Numbered from the stretch's first letter, positions 25,020-33,057 are shown. The stretch: DNA of 54,089 nt from JAABSP01 sp011390135 (GCA_011390135.1 JAABSZ010000007.1:1-54089), one strand, 5' to 3'. Numbers and translations: made by a program. The notes: generated by a model not told the origin, from the letters alone.

Positions 25020-25370
25020 TTAAAAGTTGAAAACCTTGGCTTCTGCCGCCAGATCGATCAGGTGGGGGCCGCCGTCGAGAACCATGTTGGAAAAAAATCC
25101 GGACTCGTCAACCTGACGAGCCTTGGCGCAGGGGATTCAGACCCCGATGGGGACTTCCTTTTCCACAAGGTAGGGGAGATAGTCGTTGGGGCAGTCCCCG
25201 GTGGGGGACTTGATATCCATGTTCCGCTCTTTATCTGCCCACATCACGCCGCTGTCGATCAAAAAGAGATTGACGTTGTGATCCTTGGAATGAGCGATTT
25301 TCGCAAACTGAAAACACCGGGTCGCCGCCTCGTTGTCGTCCTTGCTCAGGACAAAAAGAAAATTGGCCAT
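25020..25370 (-). CDS. DsrE-like protein, probable selenoprotein (in-frame UGA read as Sec78)
   Basis: 116 residues if the UGA at 25137-25139 is read through. The ATG at 25370 has AAGGAGAC upstream. The part before UGA starts MANFLFVLSKDDNEAATRCF and is an incomplete DsrE domain (small alpha/beta sulfur-relay family). The 38 codons after UGA, IPCAKARQVDESGFFSNMVL then GGPHLIDLAAEAKVFNF, complete it, including the conserved PCAKAR element and a normal TAA end. Sec would replace the family's usual Cys, giving U-I-P-C. A stem-loop fitting the bacterial SECIS rules starts 14 nt after UGA. DsrE-like proteins are a reported prokaryotic selenoprotein family. Standard gene calling would stop at residue 77. 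A nonsense mutation is the alternative. Confidence 0.8.
25101..25122 (-). promoter_or_regulatory. Candidate bacterial SECIS stem-loop
   Basis: In the mRNA, CUCGUCA (25120-25114) pairs perfectly with UGACGAG (25110-25104), extended by a G-U and a G-C pair, with apical loop GGU (25113-25111). The loop begins 23 nt after the UGA, and its first two bases are G, both within the published ranges for bSECIS elements. It lies within the coding sequence, as bacterial elements do. Confidence 0.7.
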
Positions 25371-25503
25371 CACCTGTCTCCTTCTCACATTGAAGTTAAA
25401 GTGTTACAACCTGCCGGAACTTCTACGGAATCTGCATCTCCCCTTCCTCGCTGCCGGTTAAACCCGTGGAGGCATGTCATTCGATTCCGAACTTGCTTTC
25501 TCT

Positions 25504-25532
25504 CTCATAGCCAAAAATCGAATTCCTGTAAA
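25504..25532 (-). promoter_or_regulatory. Candidate promoter of the DsrE-like gene
   Basis: Minus strand TTTACA (25527-25532), 17-bp spacer, TATGAG (25504-25509), about 130 bp upstream of the ATG at 25370. A short rightward frame with AAGGAG (25570-25626, 18 codons) lies nearby but has no other support. Confidence 0.4.
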
Positions 25533-25622
25533 GAGTTTTTTCTCATTTTACCTATAAGGAGTCTGTTCAATGAAAAATGGGAGAAAAAAGCGGAATCGGC
25601 ATAAAGATACCTCATTCGATCT

Positions 25623-27449
25623 CTAATAATTTCTTTCATCCTCTCCCTTCATTCCGGCCATTTCCAATGCATATCGCTTCCGCCGTTCAAACAGGGTAAG
25701 CTGTGTATATTTCGGCATCTCATACTCGGTCTCCGGCGCTTCATTCATCCCCTTGTCCCCCACGGCTGAACAGACCTCCCCCCAGTCGATGAAATACTCC
25801 TCGAAATAATTAAACGGATAGTGGCTGTGCGCTTTCACATCCTCACGGGTGGGAATCCGGCCGATCTCTTCCGCGATTCGCTTCACATCAAGTTGCAGGG
25901 TCTTTTTGGGAACAGCATATTTCTGCTTTTTCATCCGCTTTACCCGGCTGTTCTTTGCCGTCGGGGTACACTTCCGCTTGGCAAAGGGATCGATGCCCGC
26001 TTCCAGTTCCTCATGGCGGTTTTGGGCGATCTCATGATAATATTTGCTCAGTTCAAAGCCGATATAGCCTCTTTTCAGTTCACGGGCCACAAGGGTTGTG
26101 GTGCCGGCGCCGTTGAACGGGTCGAGTATGAATTCCCCTTCCTGCGTATATAGGGATATGAGGCGGCGCATCAGTTGTGGCGGCAGTTGACAGGGATGAT
26201 CCACCCGCTTTGAATTATGCTTCAGCCGGTGAATATCCCACCAGAGATCCGTCAGGGCCTCCCGGTCCGTGATTCCGGCCCCATTCCGTTTTTTCAGGCA
26301 TGTCGATCTTGTGCAGTACCATTGCTTTAAAATGTTGGCTTCCTGGTACCGCGTATTCCAGTCGATATTATCTGTTTTTCCGACGGCGCCCAATGGCCTT
26401 CCCTTGGACATGCAGAGGATGCCGTAATGGGCAGGCATGATCTTCCGGACCGGCAGGCCCAGTGCCTCCCATGTGATCCATGCCTGGAAATCGAGCTTGG
26501 ATCGGATGTGCCGGAAATGGCGGACGAGCCACAGGGGAAGGTTCAGCACCGCAACGGTTCTGCCCGGCTTGACGACCCTTGCCATTTCCTCCAGCCATTC
26601 GTCGCACCAGTTGAAATATTCCTTGATGTCGATGGCATCATCCCAGTTCTGGTACTTCTTCTTGATATTATACGGGGGATCTGCAAAGGCAAAATCGATG
26701 GAATTGTCCGGGATTTCCCTGAAGGCTTCAAAACAGTCCGCGTTGATCAGGCGGCTCTTTTCAAGATGGTGGACAGGTGGATTTTTTGCATCGGTTACGG
26801 GCGGTCTGTTTTCACCACGAGGGAACAGGGGCAGCAGGGGTCGAAGATCGACATAGTTCAGATTCTCATAGGGGGGCAGTCCGAAAAGGTCATTGAGCCT
26901 TTCCACGATCTCGGACGGAAAGGCTTCGGAATCATATGTGATATCCCGCCAGACATCCGACATCAATGTTCCGTAGGGGGAATAGATATGTTTTTTTCCT
27001 CCGTAATCCTTTGTCGTTTTGTTGCATGCGGGGCAATAGGTATAGGCGATCTGCGTCTTGCAGTGCTTTAAGGCTGTACTGTATTTTGTAAAGAGGATGA
27101 GGCCCATGTGGGCATTGGCCAAATCGTTCTCTTTTGCAATGGGATTTTCCCGGCGGATGCTGATCCACAACTTGAAATTGAGGCTTTTCTGGATTTCGGG
27201 AATCAGATGGAGTGCATTCTCCGGAGAAGCCAGAAAACATACGACGGATGTCGCTGCCATTATTGACAGGGCCGGATTGAGATTTGAAACGATCGCGTCT
27301 GCTTCCGCAGGTGAATAGGGGTCTTCCGTATCCAGATGAAACAGATGGATATCCTTCTCTGATATTGCTATCTTACGAAGGTCATTCCACTCTTTTATGT
27401 TGATCTCTTTTCCCGAAAGCGGGATTGAATCTTCGCTTTGATGTGCCAT
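25623..27449 (-). CDS. DNA methyltransferase of a restriction-modification system (beta class)
   Basis: 608 residues. The catalytic motif IV DPPY (FAFADPPYNIKKKYQNW, about residue 258) comes before the SAM-binding FxGxG motif (DPFNGAGTTT, about residue 438), the order of beta-class N6-adenine/N4-cytosine methyltransferases. The N-terminal ~200 residues include a zinc-ribbon-like CPACNKTTKDYGGKKH. The C-terminal ~100 residues contain KRIAEEIGRIPTREDV and FIDWGEVCSAVG, like the homing-endonuclease-associated repeat, possibly extra DNA-binding. It lies 12 bp downstream of the putative endonuclease gene in the same direction. Recognition sequence cannot be deduced. Confidence 0.88.
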   Translation of the reverse strand: MAHQSEDSIPLSGKEINIKEWNDLRKIAISEKDIHLFHLDTEDPYSPAEADAIVSNLNPALSIMAATSVVCFLASPENALHLIPEIQKSLNFKLWISIRRENPIAKENDLANAHMGLILFTKYSTALKHCKTQIAYTYCPACNKTTKDYGGKKHIYSPYGTLMSDVWRDITYDSEAFPSEIVERLNDLFGLPPYENLNYVDLRPLLPLFPRGENRPPVTDAKNPPVHHLEKSRLINADCFEAFREIPDNSIDFAFADPPYNIKKKYQNWDDAIDIKEYFNWCDEWLEEMARVVKPGRTVAVLNLPLWLVRHFRHIRSKLDFQAWITWEALGLPVRKIMPAHYGILCMSKGRPLGAVGKTDNIDWNTRYQEANILKQWYCTRSTCLKKRNGAGITDREALTDLWWDIHRLKHNSKRVDHPCQLPPQLMRRLISLYTQEGEFILDPFNGAGTTTLVARELKRGYIGFELSKYYHEIAQNRHEELEAGIDPFAKRKCTPTAKNSRVKRMKKQKYAVPKKTLQLDVKRIAEEIGRIPTREDVKAHSHYPFNYFEEYFIDWGEVCSAVGDKGMNEAPETEYEMPKYTQLTLFERRKRYALEMAGMKGEDERNY

Positions 27450-27461
27450 AATGTTCTTTTT

Positions 27462-28478
27462 TTAGCTCTTTTTGATGGTTCCGGCCAGACGTTTGATCTC
27501 GGCATCGCTGTAGGAGGCTGTGCAGTCACTGAAATTGATGATGGTCTGTAGCGCCGAGCTTCTTTCGAAATTGCCCGCGCCATCGAGGACATAGGCGATC
27601 CGATGGCCATGCTGGTGCAGCAGTTCCTGACGCGCCTGGGCCTGGCCCGCCTTGCGTTCGATGGTGCTGTTCGTCGTCACCTGAAAACTGATCTCTATGG
27701 CCCAATACTTGTTCTTTGGGGACTTTGCCACGATATCGAACTGTGTATCGGTTTTGCCAGCATTCTGGCTGATGTCCGGGATGCTTTTCAGGGAAAAATC
27801 CCACGCAGGCAGATGGTGCTTCAACTTCTCCAGCACATATTTCTGCACTATATTTCCCATTGCATTGGCTGTGGCGCCGCCGGTGATCCGGCTCACCCAG
27901 ATATATCGCCGCCGGACGTATTTTTCGATGGCCGGCTTGTCTCCCAGCATCCCGCCGATGATGCATTTGTCGATGATCTCATCGGGAATCCCCGGATTGA
28001 TGGCCGAACCGCCGAAGAGCAGCAGCATGCAGACATCGACAATGGCATCATCGAAATCCCTACGGGTCTGGATGCCGACGCCGTCGGTAAAGAGGGCTTT
28101 GTTGCTCCATAAGGATTTATACTGAAGGCTTTCCAGTCGATGCCGGTGCAGCTTACCTTTCCAGTTGAAAACGATCTCGCCGTTTTCCAGAATCGACGGC
28201 AGTTCACTCCGAAAACGCATCAGCTTCTCTCCGCCGATATCGGACAGGACGCAAAGATGCTTCAAGAAAAGATTCGGCGGCAGACCCTCCACATTTCCCA
28301 GAATCTCTTTCCAAGCCAATGGAGCGGCATCGGCCAGATGGAGGATGCTGATGAATTTTTCCTGGCTTTCCAGCAGCAACGGAATCACGCTGGTGGCTTT
28401 TTCCTGCTTGCAGATCTCCGCCGGCCAGAAGATAACCGCCCTTTTCTTCAGCTCCTCTACGGTCTTCGGGTTTTTCAT
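27462..28478 (-). CDS. Probable type II restriction endonuclease
   Basis: 338 residues, not recognised as a named family. Support comes from the position directly before the methyltransferase and from a PD-(D/E)XK-like core at about 240-262: FDIVAKSPKNKYWAIEISFQ, that is D, spacer, then E-I-S in place of the usual E-x-K, followed by a helix with RKAGQAQARQELL. Such replaced Lys residues are known in some type II enzymes. No strong ribosome site precedes the ATG. No methylase or ATPase motif is present, so an R partner is the simplest reading. Confidence 0.6.
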   Translation of the reverse strand: MKNPKTVEELKKRAVIFWPAEICKQEKATSVIPLLLESQEKFISILHLADAAPLAWKEILGNVEGLPPNLFLKHLCVLSDIGGEKLMRFRSELPSILENGEIVFNWKGKLHRHRLESLQYKSLWSNKALFTDGVGIQTRRDFDDAIVDVCMLLLFGGSAINPGIPDEIIDKCIIGGMLGDKPAIEKYVRRRYIWVSRITGGATANAMGNIVQKYVLEKLKHHLPAWDFSLKSIPDISQNAGKTDTQFDIVAKSPKNKYWAIEISFQVTTNSTIERKAGQAQARQELLHQHGHRIAYVLDGAGNFERSSALQTIINFSDCTASYSDAEIKRLAGTIKKS

Positions 28479-28509
28479 ATCGCCGCTGTCAATAGCATCT
28501 TCACCCCAA

Positions 28510-28651
28510 TCATCGCTCCCGATCCTCCCGAACCGCTTTTAACGTATCACTGAGATTCCGGCCTTCAAGCCGCTCGCGCCATTTTTCGGCCCGAGACAGA
28601 AATGACCGTACGGATACTGGAGCCTTTCTTGATGACAATGTACTCTTCCAT
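28510..28651 (-). pseudogene. Degenerate antitoxin-like gene fragment
   Basis: An ATG at 28651 with GGAGAA upstream opens a frame (EEYIVIKKGSSIRTVI) that stops early. In a shifted frame the sequence continues as AEKWRERLEGRNLSDTLKAV then REDRER, ending at 28510. That tail resembles C-termini of Phd/VapB-type antitoxins that end in a DR-rich helix. One frameshift would join them. No toxin gene follows; the restriction gene begins 31 bp downstream. Confidence 0.35.
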
Positions 28652-29007
28652 GATCTTCTCCGTTTCGATATATTTTCTGGCCTGAAATCAGCCATCAAGA
28701 AAGCTGCCGTCCAAAAACCTTTTATCCATAGGGAACATATATCCCCCATCTCAGTTAAAAGTCAAGGGATCATCAAAGCCCTATCGGATGCAAAGTCGAT
28801 CGAAAACCGAACCTCCTTGTAATCCCACCCAAAATATGAGAATAGAAGATCAAACCCCCAGACATGCCGATCACAGCGGGGGGAGAAGGGAGAATCCGGG
28901 ATCGGGAACCCATTTAGATCGATTCTGATATCCTTTATATACCACATTTGCGGTTTGATCCAAAAGTATTTTAATGCCCAAAAATTTCAAGATGGAGGCG
29001 CTGATCC
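28652..29007. other. Intergenic stretch without recognised gene
   Basis: About 350 bp between the antitoxin fragment and the small Cys gene at 29008. Open frames here are short and lack ribosome sites. It must carry the promoter of the rightward small genes; TTTATATACC near 28935 is a possible -10 region. No repeat or RNA gene is recognised. Confidence 0.4.
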
Positions 29008-29193
29008 ATGAATGAAAGAGTTTTCGACTGCGGATGTATTCTGCGCTGCTACGAGGACGGGCGGATGCACGGAGAGCTTTGCGAGGCCCATGCCCACAGC
29101 CCCACCACAAAGAATATGTTGCTGAATGGAAAGGAAATGTGTATAATTATACTGGAAATTCAAAGAAGAAGGAGGGAAGAGGGAAGCCATTGA
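29008..29193 (+). CDS. Small Cys/His-rich protein
   Basis: 61 residues; GGAGG lies 12 nt upstream of the ATG. The N-terminal part FDCGCILRCYEDGRMHGELC followed by EAHAH offers four or five Cys and several His that could bind a metal. The DCGC...C start resembles the YDCGCYARC of the gene at 29487. The C-terminus is a basic helix (EIQRRRREEGS). No known family. Its stop overlaps the start of the next small frame. Confidence 0.5.
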   Translation: MNERVFDCGCILRCYEDGRMHGELCEAHAHSPTTKNMLLNGKEMCIIILEIQRRRREEGSH

Positions 29194-29318
29194 TCGCCGG
29201 TGATATCACATGTCCGTATGAGGAATTCTGCGCGGATACCTGGGAAAACGGCATTTCAAAGATGCTTCCGGAAATCCTTGCTTTTATCCGGGCCCGAGTG
29301 GGCCATGACTTTTCCTGA
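29190..29318 (+). CDS. Possible 42-residue protein, TTG start, coupled to the previous gene
   Basis: TTG at 29190-29192 overlaps the TGA of the preceding gene (TTGA), with AGAGGG seven bases upstream. The frame encodes IAGDITCPYEEFCADTWENG then ISKMLPEILAFIRARVG. Two Cys in CPYEEFC and a coherent amphipathic C-terminus suggest it is real, but it is too short to be sure. Confidence 0.4.
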   Translation: MIAGDITCPYEEFCADTWENGISKMLPEILAFIRARVGHDFS

Positions 29319-29486
29319 TATAAGTTTTCGAGCGTTATTCGTTCTATTGAATGGTCTTTTTACGCAATAGAGTCAAGAATTGATGTATGGAGCAACATAG
29401 AGATGCTGCACATGATCGATGCATCAGAAAAATCGGTATAGGAGGTCGATCAAGGGGGTTTTTCAATTCAGAAAGGAATATAGACC

Positions 29487-29813
29487 ATGAGGCGCTTTGC
29501 AGGGGAGAGGCCGGAACAGCGGAATTACTGGGCGGAGATAGGAGAGGTGATCGAACCCTCCCGGCGGTATGACTGCGGATGTTATGCCAGATGCCTTTCG
29601 GAAGCCGCCCGCATCAACGCGGACAATCTGGCTTGCAGCAACTGCAGCAGATACCGAGCCGGCCCTGAGATCAAAATCAATTTGAGCGCCCACATCAAAT
29701 TACTGATAGCCATCTTTCTGCCGCAGGTCTACCAGAAGATGTCCAAGCACAAGATCGCGGACGGCGCCTTCTGGAAGGTGATGTTCAAGGAAAAAGAAGA
29801 GACGAATCAATGA
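29487..29813 (+). CDS. Small Cys-rich protein, paralogue 2
   Basis: 108 residues; AAAGGAA upstream. It shares with the protein at 23259 the pattern E-P-[ST]-RRYDCG-x-Y-x2-CLS-x-AAR-x-NAD-x3-CS-x-C-x-RY and the segment LLIAIFLP. One further Cys (YDCGC) is present here. The Cys pairs suggest a zinc or iron-sulfur site; function unknown. Its TGA overlaps the ATG of the glycosyltransferase (ATGA at 29810-29813), so the two are translationally coupled, which hints at a role with that enzyme. Confidence 0.65.
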   Translation: MRRFAGERPEQRNYWAEIGEVIEPSRRYDCGCYARCLSEAARINADNLACSNCSRYRAGPEIKINLSAHIKLLIAIFLPQVYQKMSKHKIADGAFWKVMFKEKEETNQ

Positions 29814-31318
29814 CAGCAAAATCTTCGCGCAAGCCGCGAATCCTGATGATCACCCCGGAGATCACCAGCGTCCCCGATGAGATGGGCCATGATGCGGCAC
29901 ACTACTGTTCCGCCAAAGCCGGGGGTTTGGCTGATGTCTGCGCTGGACTCGTGGGATATATATGGGATCAGGGGTGCGATATCCATCTCGCGATTCCCAA
30001 CTACCGGAAAATCTTCGAAAAGCGCAGAAACGGCACCGGGGCCGGATCTGAAGACCAACCAAAGAAGAGCAGCAGCCGTATCCATTTTGCCGATGCTCCC
30101 TGTTTTGCCGATCTCTCCTGCGTTTACACCGATGACGGGCTGGAGAATACGAAACTTTCCCTGAACCTGCAGCGGGAGGTGATCCAAAAGATCATTCCCA
30201 CGGTGAGGCCGGATCTGATCCACTGCCACGACTGGATGACTGGCCTGATTCCGGCCTATGCCCGAAAGGCAGAGATTCCGACGCTCTTCACCTTTCACAA
30301 TATCCACACCGTCAAAAGCCCACTCGCGTTCATGGAGCATCACGGCCTGGACCCCCGGCCATTCTGGCATCACCTCTATTTCGACCGAATGCCCCGGGAT
30401 TATGAAGAATCAAAGGGGAACAACCCGGTGGAATTCATGACCAGCGCCATCCTTGCGGCCGACTATGTCAACACCGTGGGTTCTGTCTTTCTCGGCGAGA
30501 TCCTGGAGAACCGGCTGCAGCGGGTGGAGAAGACCATTCGGGAGGAGCTGATCCGAAAGATCGGAAAAGGGTGTGCGGTCGGCATCATGAACGCGCCCGA
30601 CAAGAGCTGGCATCCCGAGAGGGACAAGTCTTTGGTTCGACAATATACAGCAGCGGATCATTCGATGGGAAAGGCCGAAAACAAACGCGCGTTTCAAACC
30701 GAAATGGGTCTTGGCATCGATCCCAAAGCTCCGCTATTCTTCTGGCCCTCCCGCCTGGACCCGATCCAGAAAGGGTGCGATCTGCTGGCCGGGATCCTCA
30801 CCGAGATCCTGGACCGGTACGAATCCCTCAATCTGCAGATCGCATTCGTGGCCAACGGCCCATCCCAGTCGATCTTCAAAGAGCTGATCCAAAACCGCGA
30901 TCTTTCGGGCCGCGCGGCCGTCGCGGATTTCGACGAGCGTCTCTCCCGCCTCGGCTATGCGGCTGCGGACTTCATCCTGATGCCCTCCAGCTTCGAGCCC
31001 TGCGGCCTGCCCCAGATGATCGGCGGCATCTACGGAACGCCCGCGGTTGCCCATATGACCGGCGGACTCCGGGAGACGGTTCATCCACTGATTCCGGGAA
31101 AGAATCAGGGCAACGGCTTTCCCTTCAATGCATATGACGGCAGCCTCTTTTTGGGCGCGATCGACGCGGCCGTCAGCTTCTATCTGCTGCCGGAGGAGAC
31201 TTTCGCAGCCCAGATCCGGCGGATCATGTCGGAGAGCATGGAAAAGTACAATCATGAAAAGATGGCTCAAGGCTATATGGAGCTGTATGAGAAGATGCTG
31301 CCCATGCCTCTGGTCTGA
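29810..31318 (+). CDS. GT5 glycosyltransferase, glycogen/starch synthase-like
   Basis: 502 residues, close to glycogen synthase length. N-terminal GT5 domain with KAGGLADVCAGL (normally K-[TV]-GGLADV, nucleotide-sugar binding) and LIHCHDWMTGLIPAYARK; C-terminal GT-B domain with FFWPSRLDPIQKGCDLL and SSFEPCGLPQMI then GTPAVAHMTGGLRETV, carrying the family's Glu and Gly-Gly motif. Likely transfers glucose from ADP- or UDP-glucose to an alpha-glucan. The Ala in KAGG and divergent C-terminal motif mark it as a subgroup apart from classical GlgA, so the acceptor may differ. No other glycogen genes are adjacent. Confidence 0.8.
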   Translation: MTAKSSRKPRILMITPEITSVPDEMGHDAAHYCSAKAGGLADVCAGLVGYIWDQGCDIHLAIPNYRKIFEKRRNGTGAGSEDQPKKSSSRIHFADAPCFADLSCVYTDDGLENTKLSLNLQREVIQKIIPTVRPDLIHCHDWMTGLIPAYARKAEIPTLFTFHNIHTVKSPLAFMEHHGLDPRPFWHHLYFDRMPRDYEESKGNNPVEFMTSAILAADYVNTVGSVFLGEILENRLQRVEKTIREELIRKIGKGCAVGIMNAPDKSWHPERDKSLVRQYTAADHSMGKAENKRAFQTEMGLGIDPKAPLFFWPSRLDPIQKGCDLLAGILTEILDRYESLNLQIAFVANGPSQSIFKELIQNRDLSGRAAVADFDERLSRLGYAAADFILMPSSFEPCGLPQMIGGIYGTPAVAHMTGGLRETVHPLIPGKNQGNGFPFNAYDGSLFLGAIDAAVSFYLLPEETFAAQIRRIMSESMEKYNHEKMAQGYMELYEKMLPMPLV

Positions 31319-31424
31319 CCGATTTCTCTTTTCAGAGCCTGAAAATCCTTTACGGTTTCGGGAAGAAACGGTTATAATGGAGCCGTTGAAACACAAATTG
31401 GGATCATCCTGCGGGGAGGGAAAA

Positions 31425-31694
31425 ATGATGGAGGAGAAGGCCAAAATCCGGAATGTCAATGGAGTTCTGTGGCCCACCCTGCGGGAGGTGAAGGGGAGCA
31501 TCTCCTTTCTGGACAGGACCGAAAACCTTCTGCTTACCGATGCGGCCGTTGCCGCTCTAGTTCGCCTGAAGCCCCGGGATCGGGCCGAATGGTTCCGCTA
31601 TTTTTTCAAGGAGGTGGCGCGGCGCACAGGTGATGAGACGGTTCGGACCGCGGAGCGGGTGCTGTGCGAAATTTCAGGGAAAGTGGTTTTGTAG
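31425..31694 (+). CDS. Small hypothetical protein
   Basis: 89 residues from tandem ATGs after GGGGAGGG. No known motif. The sequence is mostly helical and mildly basic (RLKPRDRAEWFRYFFKEVAR), without Cys, signal peptide or membrane segment. It follows the glycosyltransferase by about 100 bp and ends 16 bp before the convergent Rpn-like gene. Confidence 0.55.
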   Translation: MMEEKAKIRNVNGVLWPTLREVKGSISFLDRTENLLLTDAAVAALVRLKPRDRAEWFRYFFKEVARRTGDETVRTAERVLCEISGKVVL

Positions 31695-31710
31695 CGGAAG
31701 AAGATGCCCT

Positions 31711-32625
31711 TCACCGTTTGATCTTTTTGAGATAGGCTTCGATCTCTTCCGGCTTCAGCCCTTTCAGGCGATCTTCCGGCTTAAACTGCTCAAACACCTC
31801 TTCCGGCTTCAACCCTTTCAGCCGCTCTTCCGGCTTAAACTGCTCAAACACCTCTTCCGGCTTTAATCCCTTCAAGCGATCTTCCGGCTTAAGCCCCTTC
31901 ATTATTTTATCAATATCCTCCTTTGAAAGACTTTTCAAAAAGTCTTCCTTGAACTCCCTCTGAAAATCTTCCATGGTATAGGTCATGATGATTCCCTCCT
32001 GTTGATATTTTTCGAAAATTATGTTCATAATGGAGCTGATCGGGCTTTTCAACCGGTAATGCTCCTTCCCATACCCGGCTTTTTTCTCATCCGCGCTGAA
32101 CAGCAGCCACGGTGCATTCCTTTCGATCTTGGGTATTCGGCTGAGGACGATGACCCGGATTTCCCGAATCCCCCACCGTAGATCATAAACCCCCTCTCCG
32201 ACCTCCGAAAGCCGGACCCGGCCAGCCAAAATTTCAGGAAATCGGGTGCTGACTGCAAACAAACGGAAGTCCTCGACCGGCAGCAGTTTATCGAATGAGG
32301 GGCTGATCTGCTTCCGGTAGTTGACATAGTGGCCGCAAAGCTCCTCCACTGTCCAGCCGTCCAGGCTCTCCTGATGAGATTTGTAGGTCATCAGGTTGTG
32401 GAGGCTCAGATCCTCCAGCCCGTCCGGCAGCGGGTCCGGAACATCCCCTTCCCCCTTTTCAATGATCACCACATCCAAAAACTGCTGCTTCAGGGAGAGA
32501 TCTTTCTCAAGCTCGACCTCGTAGGCCGTATCTGTGAAATAATCCGTCAGCGTCAATCCGAACAGGCGGTGCCAGGGAACCTTTTGGGGTTCCACTATGT
32601 CAGGGTGAGGGCATTGCTCTTTCAT
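31711..32625 (-). CDS. Rpn/PD-(D/E)XK transposase-like nuclease with 9-residue tail repeats
   Basis: 304 residues. The N-terminal ~200 residues match the Rpn/YhgA-like family in pattern (ELEKDLSLKQQFLDVVIIEK, a core strand-helix-strand of these nucleases). From about residue 215 a new module starts, MTYTMEDFQREFKEDFLKSL, followed by nine-residue repeats of type LKPEDRLKG / LKPEEVFEQ to the end. Such [LF]KPEE tails are common in this family and probably helical. The internal ATG of that module has its own AGGAGGGA, so separate translation of the tail is possible. The same module exists as an independent ORF just upstream. Confidence 0.65.
   Translation of the reverse strand: MKEQCPHPDIVEPQKVPWHRLFGLTLTDYFTDTAYEVELEKDLSLKQQFLDVVIIEKGEGDVPDPLPDGLEDLSLHNLMTYKSHQESLDGWTVEELCGHYVNYRKQISPSFDKLLPVEDFRLFAVSTRFPEILAGRVRLSEVGEGVYDLRWGIREIRVIVLSRIPKIERNAPWLLFSADEKKAGYGKEHYRLKSPISSIMNIIFEKYQQEGIIMTYTMEDFQREFKEDFLKSLSKEDIDKIMKGLKPEDRLKGLKPEEVFEQFKPEERLKGLKPEEVFEQFKPEDRLKGLKPEEIEAYLKKIKR
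31738..31905. repeat. 27/54-bp minisatellite encoding KPEE repeats (copy A)
   Basis: Alternating 27-bp units centred on the plus-strand string cttccggctt, encoding LKPE[DE]RLKG and [LF]KPEEVFEQ in the tail of the Rpn-like gene. Copy B at 32640-32790 is nearly identical with two fewer units. Confidence 0.75.
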
Positions 32626-32870
32626 CGCTTGAACTTTTTCAGATAGGCTTCGATCTCTTCCGGCTTCAGCCCTTTCAGCCGCTCTTCCGGCTTAAACTGC
32701 TCAAACACCTCTTCCGGCTTCAACCCTTTCACGCGATCTTCCGGCTTTAATCCCTTCAAGCGATCTTCCGGCTTCAGCCCCTTCATTATTTTATCAATAT
32801 CCTCCTTTGAAAGACTTTTCAAAAAGTCTTCCTTGAACTCCCTCTGAAAATCTTCCATGGTATAGGTCAT
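32622..32870 (-). CDS. Free-standing copy of the Rpn tail module
   Basis: 82 residues, almost identical to the last ~90 residues of the next gene (MTYTMEDFQREFKEDFLKSL and KPEE repeats, ending YLKKFKR). Its ATG has GAGGGATC upstream, and its stop overlaps the ATG of the Rpn-like gene (ATGA). The nucleotide identity of the non-repeat part is nearly complete, indicating a recent duplication. It is either the remnant of a second Rpn gene that lost its nuclease domain or a functional small partner. Confidence 0.55.
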   Translation of the reverse strand: MTYTMEDFQREFKEDFLKSLSKEDIDKIMKGLKPEDRLKGLKPEDRVKGLKPEEVFEQFKPEERLKGLKPEEIEAYLKKFKR

Positions 32871-32928
32871 GATGATCCCTCTTAGGGTGGCGATCTTTCT
32901 CTTTATTTGTCATAAATATAACGACTTG

Positions 32929-33057
32929 TCAAATACGATGCAATCCCAGACTTTGTTTCCTATGCCTCAGGCGTTTATACTTGTTAACTGCATCGAGATG
33001 ATACTGGTCTGATTTATCTCTTAGCGCGATCCATGTCCCGGTATCAACGAATATCAT
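32929..33057 (-). pseudogene. VapC-like PIN toxin remnant (N-terminus only)
   Basis: ATG directly after the azlD stop. It encodes MIFVDTGTWIALRDKSDQYH and a short continuation, then stops after 42 residues. MxFVDT...W...D matches the first catalytic Asp region of PIN-domain toxins, which are normally about 130 residues long. The remaining acidic residues are missing, probably lost when the Rpn tail copy was placed here. Confidence 0.55.

Noticed and set aside
25137..25388. Stand-alone 83-residue protein or simple pseudogene ending at TGA
   Set aside because: The frame continues with family-conserved residues to a TAA, and a SECIS-like stem-loop follows the TGA, so Sec recoding explains it better.
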